Below are positions 29,612-38,702 of a stretch of 64,000 nt of DNA, piece by piece. The translations under genes were made by a program, and so were the position numbers. Location: contig NC_013079.1 in the NCBI RefSeq assembly GCF_000142805.1, positions 744,001 through 808,000 of the forward strand. Direction: 5' to 3'. Below the pieces are notes generated by a model. The model did not search any database. It had not been told where the DNA came from and saw nothing but the letters and a program-made list of their open reading frames with translations. This DNA comes from Lachancea thermotolerans CBS 6340. Lineage: Eukaryota; Ascomycota; Saccharomycetes; Saccharomycetales; Saccharomycetaceae. Each line of letters starts with the position of its first letter. The stretch's first letter is position 1.

Positions 29612-30934
29612 CTAGTATACATAAGGGATGATTTTGTAAGGGACCTTTTCCTCGTACCTCTTCCAATCGTCACCATATTTGATCTTGCACAGATGTTCGT
29701 CACGCTGTTGACGGTGGAACAACAACGTGGCAAAGTAGAGCGAGTAGTAATAGGTCAGAGGAGTTTGGAACCCCGTCGCCAAGCACCAACTTAGAGAAAT
29801 CAGCCAGTCTCCAAAATAGTTCATATGTTGTGACATGCCCCACCAGCCATCACAGAGAAGCTTGGTGCCGCGCTTGGTGTCCATGCTTTCCAAGTGTGGG
29901 AGTTTGCCGTGACGGAAGTCGGATTTCTGTTTATTTGCAGAATGGAAAATGTAGTAGCCAAGTGCCATGATTCCCGTTAAGAAAGCCAGGTACCCCTTGG
30001 TCAAAGTTATGGGAGAGACGGTGAGATATCTAGCTTGCAAGGTGTAAGTGAAAGGAACTAGCGCCAAGTCTCCAAACGTCAACATGTAACCGAATCCATC
30101 CGTGGTGATGTCCATCATGGTAAGCACACCCTCTTCGTTCAGTACACCGTCGAAGACATAGAATCCTTGGGCCAATGTTACAAACAGGATGGCATTGTTG
30201 ATTTTGCCAGTCTCCAAATAATAGTGATGCAAGCAGGAGATGTTTATCAAACACCATAGCAGCAAACCTGGGCGCAACTCACAGAACATTTTAAGGTCCA
30301 GAGGCCCCACACGAGGGTTCAACTCGCGGCCGATGAACCAATCGTAAATCACATTACCGGTGTTGCCACTCACCGAAAGTATGCGCTCTTTTGTTCCAGT
30401 GCCGTTCTCGCCAGTCAATGGGAAGAAGCTGGCCATGTAGAGAAAAACTGACATGATAAACGAGAAGATAACGACAATGATGCAGAAATCAGTCTGGTGC
30501 TCATATAGGTATTGTAGCTCGGGCAACTGGCCCCCGGTTAGCTTCCATCTCACGGCCAGAACCGATGAAAGCAAGGAGCAAAGGGCGATTCCGTTGATCT
30601 TGTACCTCAGCTTTGTACCATCTCTCAACTCCACGCCCTCCATAACAGGTCCAGGTAGAACAACGTCGAGGATGGCTAAGGAACCAAACCAACATAAATA
30701 ATAAGTCCACAACTCTCTATTTGTCATGTACCACTTCAGGGGTTTAATATGGTTCCATAGCTCTGCCACATCAAAGTTCGAAAAGAAGCCGGTGATATGG
30801 TAGTCTGGACGTATCATTTGGTTGAGCACGACGCACACAAGTGGAAGGCCAAACGTGATGCCCAAGGCTCCGGGAATCCCGCTGAACTCGAAACTCGTAG
30901 TTCTGGGATTAAGAGGCGCATTAGATTTCGCCAT
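29612..30934 (-). CDS. ERG24: ERG24, C-14 sterol reductase
   Basis: ER membrane enzyme that reduces the C14-15 double bond in ergosterol synthesis, the target of morpholine antifungals. The 440-residue protein has many membrane segments. It carries the ERG4/ERG24 signatures L-L-C-D-G-W-W-G-M-S-Q-H-M-N-Y-F-G-D near residue 350 and, at the C-terminus, H-R-Q-Q-R-D-E-H-L-C-K-I-K-Y-G-D-D-W near 410 followed by P-Y-K-I-I-P-Y-V-Y. The length equals S. cerevisiae Erg24 (YNL280C, 438). The ATG at 30934 is the family start. It is convergent with HCH1. Confidence 0.95.
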   Translation of the reverse strand: MAKSNAPLNPRTTSFEFSGIPGALGITFGLPLVCVVLNQMIRPDYHITGFFSNFDVAELWNHIKPLKWYMTNRELWTYYLCWFGSLAILDVVLPGPVMEGVELRDGTKLRYKINGIALCSLLSSVLAVRWKLTGGQLPELQYLYEHQTDFCIIVVIFSFIMSVFLYMASFFPLTGENGTGTKERILSVSGNTGNVIYDWFIGRELNPRVGPLDLKMFCELRPGLLLWCLINISCLHHYYLETGKINNAILFVTLAQGFYVFDGVLNEEGVLTMMDITTDGFGYMLTFGDLALVPFTYTLQARYLTVSPITLTKGYLAFLTGIMALGYYIFHSANKQKSDFRHGKLPHLESMDTKRGTKLLCDGWWGMSQHMNYFGDWLISLSWCLATGFQTPLTYYYSLYFATLLFHRQQRDEHLCKIKYGDDWKRYEEKVPYKIIPYVY

Positions 30935-31066
30935 AGTTGGAACTCTGTGATAGCTTTGCTGAAGAATCTGCGAAAAGCGTTGGCTAGGTAGTGGTAAAGC
31001 GCAATGATTTGTGATTCTTAACTACTCGTTCTATGAACTTCGTAGAACCCTGAAAAATTATTCGTC

Positions 31067-31076
31067 TCGTTTACGA
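31067..31076. promoter_or_regulatory. Candidate sterol-response palindrome upstream of ERG24
   Basis: TCGTTTACGA lies about 133 bases upstream of the ERG24 start. It matches 7 of 8 bases of the TCGTTYAG site and 6 of 7 of the TCGTATA site bound by Upc2/Ecm22. ERG genes are known Upc2 targets. Motif evidence only. Confidence 0.3.
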
Positions 31077-31128
31077 AAAATAGCCTATTAAACAAACGAA
31101 TGTGAGGAAGACTTTGTGTCGGCACCGT

Positions 31129-32121
31129 TCATCCGCCCTTGATATACAGCCCTGTTTCTGTCTTGCCATTGAGCTCCCATGAAAGGCACTCGATTAAGCA
31201 CATGTTAACAAATAGCAACAACTTGGATATATTTTGCTCAACATTTCGAGGAGTCAAGTCGAGTCCCTGGGCCGGCACAACCCCAATATTACCCCCATTA
31301 ACACCATTAATCAGTAGCATTATACCGTTTGCAGTATCGACCCACACCGCGTACCTAATACGCCAACTCTTGCAGCCAGTGAAGTCAGTTTCAGGCTGCT
31401 GTGTGAAGTTTTTGCAATCGGACTTAGAATTAAGGGTTGACGCAAGGCTCTGGAGCGAGTCATCAAATTGCAAGCACATGTAGGAGTCCCAAAATTTCCC
31501 CACCAGCGATGAGAAGGATACAAGTCCGAAACCCCTGCCCGTAATTTGGCTCCAGCTTTTCCACTTAAAGAAAAGATCAAATAATGTGTCGTACACGTAG
31601 GACTGGAGCAGAGCGTGCAGGTTCGCCCTTAGGTAATGTGAGCTTTGCTGGGAGCTTTGTAAGCTGTAGGAATTCAGTATGCGGCCGAACTGTTGCGTAT
31701 ACTGATGCGTCAGTTTGTCCATGCGGAATTGGTCAAGTTTGGTGAACTGAAGCGCCTGTGGAAACACCGAAACCTCAAAGCTGTCTGCCGAATCTCCTCC
31801 TGTTTTCGCGAATCGAGGCCATATTTGCAAATATTCTTCGTAGTTGTGAGAACCAGAGGCACTGTAGCAATTGCTGAATAGCAGGAATGGGCGATCACTC
31901 CTCAAAAACTCGTGGTTGAGGTGGACTGGGCTATTGAGTAACCACAGGAGGAACACGAGGTTGTGGCAGTTTTTCAAGTTGTCGTTTGCGATTGAATCAA
32001 CAAACTCTGAAGGGGGAAGGACGTTTCTGTTTCTGACGAGGGTGATGAATGGGACGACCGTGTCATCCTGGGAATCGTCTGAATCTTCTGAAAACGACAC
32101 ACGGTAAGTTGAGTCGTTCAT
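31129..32121 (-). CDS. Probable NDJ1 homologue (meiotic telomere protein), by position
   Basis: A 330-residue soluble protein without a motif I can name. The start is set at the ATG at 32121; the frame upstream to 32142 offers only TTG. The N-terminus is acidic and serine-rich (S-E-D-S-D-D-S-Q-D-D), and the rest is mixed alpha/beta in composition with many serine and glutamine residues (S-L-Q-S-S-Q-Q-S-S). It lies where pre-duplication gene order predicts YOL104C (NDJ1), between the YNL280C and YOL103W homologues. Ndj1 anchors telomeres at the nuclear envelope in meiotic prophase and evolves quickly, so lack of an obvious match is not surprising. The identity is inferred from synteny, not from sequence. 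Confidence 0.5.
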   Translation of the reverse strand: MNDSTYRVSFSEDSDDSQDDTVVPFITLVRNRNVLPPSEFVDSIANDNLKNCHNLVFLLWLLNSPVHLNHEFLRSDRPFLLFSNCYSASGSHNYEEYLQIWPRFAKTGGDSADSFEVSVFPQALQFTKLDQFRMDKLTHQYTQQFGRILNSYSLQSSQQSSHYLRANLHALLQSYVYDTLFDLFFKWKSWSQITGRGFGLVSFSSLVGKFWDSYMCLQFDDSLQSLASTLNSKSDCKNFTQQPETDFTGCKSWRIRYAVWVDTANGIMLLINGVNGGNIGVVPAQGLDLTPRNVEQNISKLLLFVNMCLIECLSWELNGKTETGLYIKGG

Positions 32122-32303
32122 TAATACCTCGCTTGATATCAAAAATGAAGATCTACGAGAGAAGAGCTCGGCGGCTAATCCGATCGCTTAAAAGGTTATC
32201 GACATCGCATCATACGAGTCAAATAAGTTAAGTTTGAATTGGAATTTAGTTGGGTATATATCAATGTGGATCCCTCTCTTCAGCGGACAGGTTTCGTGGC
32301 GCG

Positions 32304-33332
32304 ATGATCCAAGATTCAGAATTCGATGGCTACGTGTCAAAGCTACAGCAGCTAGAAGCGCAGCTGCTTTCAGACCCCTACTCGGCAGCGGCGGTGGAGG
32401 TCCTTTCCCAATACGCTGAAATGGTCCGGGTTTTGATAGTCTGCGCGACGCAGCGGCATCGCGGCTTGCGCATAAGCTGGAAGAGGTTTAACGACTTAAA
32501 AATAGAGGGCGGTGCTGGCAAAGATGACGAGGAGGCGGCAGAGCATGTGGCACAGATCGTGCAGGCAGTAGACTTCGTTGTCGCGCTGGAGAAGCGGTAT
32601 AAAGCGGCCCAGGTTGAGGCAAATGACGAGTTCGGCGCGCGCCTCAAAGAGCTGCGGGCAGAGCGTTATGCGAAATACAGGGAGCAGGTCGCCGAACAGC
32701 AGGGAAGGGCAGAACAGCAGTCGCAAGAGGAGGGCGCCGGCCAACCGGTGTCCAAGAAACAGCAGCTGCTGACAACAAACAAGAAGATCACATCGACGCT
32801 GATGCGCACCAGCCATCTGCTGCAAAGCTCGGTGATGCAGAGCGAGCTGAACCTCGGTGAGCTGCAGGAGCAGACCAGGTCCATGCACAAGCTGAACGAC
32901 CGATTCGACAGTCTGTCGGGCGTGCTGCACACATCTTCGAAGATTGTTAAGATAATTAACGATTCCTCGGGGCGCGAGAGGCGCCAGATCTACACGGGGC
33001 TCTCATTTCTGGGGCTGTGCATCGCCTGGGTGCTATGGCGGCGCATTTTCAAGCTGCCGGTGAAACTGGCCCTGTGGATGTGGTTCCGCTTCTCGCGTGC
33101 GCTTCTTGCGTCACTAGGTGCGCTGCCGAAGACCAAGGTCCCGGCCCCTATGGTCCTCAACACCGTGGCGCCTGCAATTGCCTCAACCGCGACAAACGCG
33201 TTGTCTGCGGTGTCTGCGGTGTCTGCGGAGTCCGCACAAACGGCCGCAACGGAGCAGGCCACGGCCTCCATGGAGTCTCTAGTTCAGGACGCGGTGGACG
33301 GCGCATTTGCGAGAATCCGCGACGAGCTGTGA
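32304..33332 (+). CDS. SEC20: SEC20, ER SNARE for Golgi-to-ER transport
   Basis: Membrane SNARE of the Dsl1/Ufe1 complex that receives COPI vesicles at the ER. The 343-residue protein has a helical N-terminal region, then the Sec20 domain near residues 150-230 with T-S-T-L-M-R-T-S-H-L-L-Q-S-S-V-M-Q-S-E. A membrane helix follows (about 233-252), then a lumenal alanine/threonine-rich tail. The C-terminus is R-D-E-L, where S. cerevisiae Sec20 (YDR498C) has the retrieval signal H-D-E-L. The ATG at 32304 is used; a TTG lies further upstream at 32250. ITR follows, as YDR497C follows in S. cerevisiae. The coding sequence is G/C-rich. Confidence 0.93.
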   Translation: MIQDSEFDGYVSKLQQLEAQLLSDPYSAAAVEVLSQYAEMVRVLIVCATQRHRGLRISWKRFNDLKIEGGAGKDDEEAAEHVAQIVQAVDFVVALEKRYKAAQVEANDEFGARLKELRAERYAKYREQVAEQQGRAEQQSQEEGAGQPVSKKQQLLTTNKKITSTLMRTSHLLQSSVMQSELNLGELQEQTRSMHKLNDRFDSLSGVLHTSSKIVKIINDSSGRERRQIYTGLSFLGLCIAWVLWRRIFKLPVKLALWMWFRFSRALLASLGALPKTKVPAPMVLNTVAPAIASTATNALSAVSAVSAESAQTAATEQATASMESLVQDAVDGAFARIRDEL

Positions 33333-34250
33333 CGGTCGCCATGGGCGCGCCCACCCAGCCAACAGGCCCTTGTGGCTACTACATAATGCATCGACGGCGC
33401 AATCACGTGAATCGCGCCTATATAACACGTGACCACAAACAAACCCGCAAGAGTGTGACCCGGCCTGCGCCGAACCTCCGTCATTAGTGACAGTAACAAT
33501 CTTTCACATGGAACCGCCACCACGTGTCTGCATCACGTCCCTAGTAACACTATGCTATTTTTGTTGGATGCGTACGACATGATATCGCCGACGCGACTTC
33601 GGCGACGCACCTTCGGCGAACTCGCATGAAGGGCTGAGAGCCTCCTGTAACCACAAAAAAGATTTTCGCCGACCTCGCAGGCCCTCCACGTGCGACAGCT
33701 CACGTGTGAGGACAGTTGCCAGTTAGCGCTTCAGCACATAGACAAACAGAGGCATGTTTGGGCTCTAAAGAACGGGAACTTTTGACTCTCTTGGCTGAGC
33801 GGCTAACTCAGGTCATTGGTGAGCTTTCTGGTCGCCGAGAAGTTATTTAATTTTGTGTAGTGCTAATGGGGCCAAAGGACCTGTGGCTTCTTTGAACGGT
33901 CAGAAGCGGTCCTCGGCTGTCGCTAGGGCGTTTTAAAAATTTTCGCCGGGCCTAGCTCCTTTTCCAGTACAATCAACATCCCGCAAACGCGCTAGAAACA
34001 GCCCGATAGCAGCGACAAGAGCAGAGTCCACGGTTTCTAGATATTTCGAAGCCCCTCATTAACGCAGAGTCCAGCAGGTACCAGTTGCAGCCACGCGAGC
34101 CTTAGCTAGTCGTCACCGCAAGGCCTCCCAACCCCGCTCAGGAAGAAAAGACATATATAAACACCGACCAGGCGAGCTTTTTGGGACGTTTTTTGCCAAG
34201 TTTTAATTTAGACCAGTACTGCTCTGCAATCAGAACTCTTGCTTTAACGC
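33333..34250. promoter_or_regulatory. ITR upstream region with five CACGTG sites
   Basis: 918 bases between SEC20 and the inositol transporter gene. CACGTG occurs at 33404-33409, 33426-33431, 33521-33526, 33687-33692 and 33701-33706, five E-boxes in about 300 bases. CTTTCACATG at 33501-33510 is the reverse complement of CATGTGAAAG, 9 of 10 bases of the Ino2/Ino4 element. The heptamer TCGCCGA or its complement occurs four times (33585, 33599, 33613, 33666), the first two forming a hairpin. A TATATAA box lies at about 34154-34160. Confidence 0.7.
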
Positions 34251-36077
34251 ATGACGCTCCGCAAGCCAGAATCCGGTGTTGGAAGCGCTTCGGGAGCCGA
34301 GTCTGCGCTCGCCGGCCGCGCGCAGGACCGTGCCCAGGGGCACGGCCACGGGTTCCACGAAATTGATGCCTCCAAGGACTCCAACGACGACTCGGCGCAG
34401 TCCATCACAGTTATCGAGCCTGACGTAACGAATGGCAAGCTAGACGCGGACGGCGCACTGCTCGACGACCGCATACAGATACGCCCCGTCAACGACGAGG
34501 ATGACACCTCGGTGATGATCACATTCAACCAGAAGGTGTCGCCCTTCATCATTGTGCTGACGTTCGTAGCCTCGATCTCGGGGTTCATGTTCGGTTACGA
34601 CACAGGTTACATCTCCAGTGCGCTGGTCTCCATCGGCACAGACCTCGACCACCGCGCGCTGACGTACGGAGACAAGGAAATCATCACCGCCGCAACGTCG
34701 CTGGGTGCACTCATCAGCTCCATCTTTGCCGGTACGAGTGCCGACATCTGGGGCCGTAAGCCATGTCTCATGTTTTCCAACCTTCTGTTCACCGTAGGCG
34801 CTGTGCTGCAAATTTCGGCACGCTCTTTCTGGCAGATGGCCGTGGGTCGTCTCATCATGGGTTTCGGTGTGGGCATTGGGTCTTTGATCTCTCCCCTCTT
34901 CATCGGTGAGATCGCACCCAAGAACATTAGAGGTAGACTTGTTGTTATCAACTCCCTGTGTCTCACAGGCGGCCAGCTAGTTGCCTACGGTTGTGGTGCC
35001 GGTCTGGACAAGGTGCACAATGGATGGCGTATTTTAGTGGGTCTCTCCTTGATTCCCACATGCATCCAGTTCGTGTGCTTTTGGTTCCTGCCCGACACTC
35101 CTCGTTACTACGTCATGAAAGGCAGACTTGATAAAGCAGCCGAAGTCCTTGGCAAGAGTTATGTTGATGCCCCTAGTGAACTCATCCATCAGAAGATCCA
35201 GGAACTCAACGCCCTCAATCGTACCATACCGGGCGACACTATCCCAAAGAAGGTTTGGAACACAATCAAGGAAATACACACCGTTCCTTCCAATTTCAGA
35301 GCTCTCATCCTAGGGTGCGCCTTGCAAGGAATTCAGCAATTCTGTGGTTGGAACTCGTTGATGTATTTCTCTGGCACCATCTTTGAGACCGTTGGATTCA
35401 GCGATTCTGCTGCCGTCTCCATAGTCGTTGCAGGCACCAACTTTGTTTTCACTCTAGTGGCATTTTTCGCTATTGACCGTATCGGCCGTAGATGCATCCT
35501 GTTGATTGGTTTGCCAGGTATGTGCGGTTCTCTGATCGTCTGTGCCGTGGCGTTCCACTTCCTTGGTGTTCATTTCGAGGGTGGCGGCCAAGCAACCATT
35601 GAACATCAGGGTTTCAGCGCATGGGGCATTATCGTGATTCTCTCCATTATTTTCTACGCTGCATTTTACGCTCTCGGAATTGGTACGGTTCCATGGCAAC
35701 AATCTGAGCTGTTCCCACAAGCCGTTAGGGGTATCGGGACGTCGTACTCCACTGCGACAAACTGGGGTGGTTCCTTGGTTATTGCTTCAACTTTCTTAAC
35801 CATGTTGCAAAACATAACGCCAACCGGTACCTTCGCGCTGTTCGCTGGCTTGTCGCTGGTATCTTTCTTTTTCTGTTACTTCTGCTACCCAGAACTTTCC
35901 GGCTTGGAGCTGGAGGAAGTGCAGATGATTCTAAAGGATGGTTTCAACATCAAAGCATCAAAGACCCTAGCCAAGAAACGGAAGCAGCAGTTGGCTGCCC
36001 AAAAAAACTCCTCTGGCAACGGCGACTTGCATGACTACCACAAGAGCAAGCCCTCTGACGAGCTTATGGAATGCTAA
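34251..36077 (+). CDS. ITR1/ITR2, myo-inositol transporter
   Basis: Proton-coupled myo-inositol permease of the major facilitator sugar-porter family. The 608-residue protein is the single homologue of duplicated ITR1 (YDR497C) and ITR2 (YOL103W, 609). After a hydrophilic N-terminus of about 95 residues come twelve membrane segments. Family motifs include [10 protein letters not shown] near helix 1, D-I-W-G-R-K-P near 165, [12 protein letters not shown] near 285, Q-Q-F-C-G-W-N and D-R-I-G-R-R after helix 8, and G-I-G-T-V-P-W near helix 10. The C-terminal tail is lysine-rich. The ATG at 34251 lies about 95 bases after a TATA box. Inositol-dependent control is expected from S. cerevisiae and supported by a CATGTG element upstream. 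Confidence 0.94.
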   Translation: MTLRKPESGVGSASGAESALAGRAQDRAQGHGHGFHEIDASKDSNDDSAQSITVIEPDVTNGKLDADGALLDDRIQIRPVNDEDDTSVMITFNQKVSPFIIVLTFVASISGFMFGYDTGYISSALVSIGTDLDHRALTYGDKEIITAATSLGALISSIFAGTSADIWGRKPCLMFSNLLFTVGAVLQISARSFWQMAVGRLIMGFGVGIGSLISPLFIGEIAPKNIRGRLVVINSLCLTGGQLVAYGCGAGLDKVHNGWRILVGLSLIPTCIQFVCFWFLPDTPRYYVMKGRLDKAAEVLGKSYVDAPSELIHQKIQELNALNRTIPGDTIPKKVWNTIKEIHTVPSNFRALILGCALQGIQQFCGWNSLMYFSGTIFETVGFSDSAAVSIVVAGTNFVFTLVAFFAIDRIGRRCILLIGLPGMCGSLIVCAVAFHFLGVHFEGGGQATIEHQGFSAWGIIVILSIIFYAAFYALGIGTVPWQQSELFPQAVRGIGTSYSTATNWGGSLVIASTFLTMLQNITPTGTFALFAGLSLVSFFFCYFCYPELSGLELEEVQMILKDGFNIKASKTLAKKRKQQLAAQKNSSGNGDLHDYHKSKPSDELMEC

Positions 36078-36556
36078 TCGCTCTTTTAGGCTCTTTTTGC
36101 TGTCACTTTTTACCATGTCACCTTGTAAGGATCGTCACTCTTAGCGCATGTAGTGACGTTTGGGGGCTAAGAGATCTGCCGGCCGGTTAGAGAAATTGTG
36201 AGCTGACAATCTTTCAGTCCAGCATCATACTCAATCTCAAATTTTATTCTTTAAACAATCTTTCAGCATAATCAAATGCCATTTATAACATAGCTTTTAC
36301 CAAAGTCACTTACCCACAGGATCAGAGTACAGACTGTCTGCTTAAACACTGTATTGGTCGAGAAGTTCCGTGCCTTGTCAGTACACATGTTGTGGAGCTG
36401 CGCTGCTTGTCGTTTTATTCTAGACAGACGTTTTTTTTTCCATAGAGACGTTTTTTTTCTTTTCGGTAGTAGTTAGCAGTGTTTAAAAAATTTTAGAGTG
36501 CTAATGTTCGATGCGATGAGCTCTTCTAAGCTGAATCCTTCGAGAAATCAGTAGTA
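36078..36556. other. Intergenic, ITR to PUF6
   Basis: 479 bases. Several poly-T tracts lie at about 36430-36460. The last 75 bases hold the regulatory elements listed for PUF6. No gene was seen. Confidence 0.5.
36485..36522 (+). promoter_or_regulatory. RRPE and PAC elements of PUF6
   Basis: AAAAAATTTT at 36485-36494 is an RRPE-type element and GCGATGAGCT at 36513-36522 a perfect PAC motif. This pair, in this spacing close to the start codon, marks yeast ribosome-biogenesis genes, which fits PUF6 beginning 34 bases later. Confidence 0.75.
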
Positions 36557-38530
36557 ATGGCGCCCGTTATCTCAAAGAAATCAGGGAAAAAGCATTCGCT
36601 GAATGCAAAGGACCAGAAAACAGCCAAGAAGGCCAAGTTGTCTTCGAAGGTCCCCGAAGACGAGGGTGTTAGCGGGTCCTCATCTGAAGAGGAGGACGAC
36701 CTTGACGAAGTGCTTTCGAGCGGCGAATCCGACAAAGATGAACTAGACGAGTCTTCAAGCGAAGGGGAGCAAGAAGATGGCTCAGAAGGCTCAGAGGATG
36801 AGTCGGAGGGCTCTTCAGAAGCTAAAGGCGAAGATGATTCTAAGGGCGGTGTTAGCCAGCACGCAGAACAAAGAAAACTGCTCAAAGAGCGTAAGCTGCA
36901 GAGGAAGTCAGGAACTCAGGTCCAGCAAATAAAGTCACTCTGGGAAAGGTTGCGTGTAAAGAATCCTCCAATGCCCAAGGAAGTTCGCGAAAAGTTGTCG
37001 AATGAAATATGGGAGCTCTCTAAGGATTGTATCAGCGACCTTGTGATGAAGCATGATGCCTCGCGTGTAGTGCAGACTCTCGTCAAGTATTCTTCTAAAG
37101 CGCGCCGTGACCAGATTGTTGCTGCGCTAAAGGGCCAATACTACGTCCTTGCCACCTCGTCTTATGGTAAGTACTTGTTGGTTAAGCTACTGCACTACGG
37201 CTCTAAGCAGTCCAGACAGCTAATCATTGATGAGCTGCACGGCTCCTTAAGAAAGCTTATGAGACATCGTGAAGGTGCTTACGTGGTGGAAGACCTTTAC
37301 GTGTTATACGCCTCGCACGAACAAAAGCAGCAGATGCTAAGAGAGTTCTGGGGGTCCGAGTATGCAGTTTTCAGGGACGCTCACAAGAACCAAACTCTAG
37401 AACAAGTCTGCGAAAGCAGCGCCGAAAAAAAGACTATCATAGCGAGAAACTTAATTGGTACTATCTCCGCGTCTGTCGAGAAGGGCTCCACTGGGTTCCA
37501 GATTTTGCATGCCGCCATGAGAGACTATGTCAAGATTGCAGGGGAAAAAGAGACCTCTGAGTTCATCGAGCTCCTGGACGAAAAGTACGCTGAGTTGGTC
37601 CATACTCCCGAAGGTGCCGATGTCGCTTGTACGCTATTAGCTAAAGCCACCGCGAAGGAGAGAAAGATGATCATCAAGAATTTGAAGGACCACGCCGACA
37701 AATTGATCAGAAATGAGCACGGCAACTTGGTGTTCATCACCGCTCTCATGTGTGTTGATGACACAGTTTTGATGTTTAAGTCCTTTGGCCCAAGTGTAAA
37801 GGAGATGCTCCAAAGCTTCGTCGTGGACAAATATGGAAGAAGACCATTCCTTTACATTTTGTTGGGTCTAGATGGCAAGTACTTCTCTCCTATTGTTAAA
37901 AAAGATTTGAACCGGTACATCGAATACTCTAAAGCGACTTCTAAGAAGCCTTTCGAGCAAAGAAGGAAAGAACTCTTGAACAAGTTTGCTCCAATGTACT
38001 TGAGCACGATTTCTAAATACTACGACATGATCCTCTCTGACAACTTAGGATCTCAGTTTGTCAGTGAAGTTCTAGTCAACGATGAGTTCTACGACCAGCT
38101 GAGTGACAAGGAAAAGGAAAAGCACCGCGAAATTGTTAACACTGTTTCTACTTACTTCAAAGGCGATGTTTCTGAAGAGTCCCATCCAATTCATAAGCCG
38201 TTTTCTGTAAGGCTGCTGAAGTCGTTAATCCAAGGTGGTAAATGGAACGCAAAGGAGAAGAAAGTTGAGCCATTGCACAGTGTCCTAGGCTTAGGAACTG
38301 AGTTTGCTCAGCAATTCTACGAGGACATAATTGATGAAACCAACCTGCTGGACTGGATCAATAATGCGGACAGTTCTTTCACCATTGTGGCAATCTACGA
38401 ATCATTATCAAAAACTGAAAACAAAAAGTTCTTCAAAGACCTGAAGAAGGTTTCTAAGAAGATTAACAAGGATGACGAGTCTAACAAGGGCGCTCGGCTG
38501 CTTTTGAAACTCATGAACAACAAAGCCTAA
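36557..38530 (+). CDS. PUF6: PUF6, Pumilio-like ribosome-biogenesis and ASH1 mRNA factor
   Basis: Nucleolar RNA-binding protein for 60S assembly, also a translational repressor of ASH1 mRNA in S. cerevisiae (YDR496C, 656 residues; 657 here). A basic, lysine-rich start is followed by a strongly acidic serine/glutamate stretch (about 35-100). The helical Pumilio-type repeat region runs from about 125 (L-W-E-R-L-R) to the end. Repeat elements such as D-A-S-R-V-V-Q-T-L-V-K-Y, S-Y-G-K-Y-L-L-V-K-L-L and E-G-A-Y-V-V-E-D are visible, with the puf6/CPL domain at about 400-560. The ATG at 36557 follows directly after PAC/RRPE elements. Order with ITR and VPS3 is as in S. cerevisiae. Confidence 0.95.
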   Translation: MAPVISKKSGKKHSLNAKDQKTAKKAKLSSKVPEDEGVSGSSSEEEDDLDEVLSSGESDKDELDESSSEGEQEDGSEGSEDESEGSSEAKGEDDSKGGVSQHAEQRKLLKERKLQRKSGTQVQQIKSLWERLRVKNPPMPKEVREKLSNEIWELSKDCISDLVMKHDASRVVQTLVKYSSKARRDQIVAALKGQYYVLATSSYGKYLLVKLLHYGSKQSRQLIIDELHGSLRKLMRHREGAYVVEDLYVLYASHEQKQQMLREFWGSEYAVFRDAHKNQTLEQVCESSAEKKTIIARNLIGTISASVEKGSTGFQILHAAMRDYVKIAGEKETSEFIELLDEKYAELVHTPEGADVACTLLAKATAKERKMIIKNLKDHADKLIRNEHGNLVFITALMCVDDTVLMFKSFGPSVKEMLQSFVVDKYGRRPFLYILLGLDGKYFSPIVKKDLNRYIEYSKATSKKPFEQRRKELLNKFAPMYLSTISKYYDMILSDNLGSQFVSEVLVNDEFYDQLSDKEKEKHREIVNTVSTYFKGDVSEESHPIHKPFSVRLLKSLIQGGKWNAKEKKVEPLHSVLGLGTEFAQQFYEDIIDETNLLDWINNADSSFTIVAIYESLSKTENKKFFKDLKKVSKKINKDDESNKGARLLLKLMNNKA

Positions 38531-38702
38531 CTAGTCCTAGGCTTCCCAACTTGAGCATGTATATTATATATAATGAAGAGCGTTCATCTGTCATTAGTGA
38601 CGGAGCTGGGCTGGCATAGATGTTAGCTCCAGTTACCGAATATGATGAGCACAGCCCAAATCCGAGCATAGGTGAACGAGAGTGCCATTGCTTCGATTTG
38701 AT

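Noticed and set aside
33625-33655. GGGCTGAGAGCC, reminiscent of the CTGAGA box of TPP riboswitches
   Set aside because: The second arm and the rest of the aptamer are missing, and no thiamine gene follows.
33786-33840. Sequence resembling a tRNA A-box (TGGCTGAGCGG)
   Set aside because: No matching B-box, acceptor stem or terminator, so it is not a tRNA.
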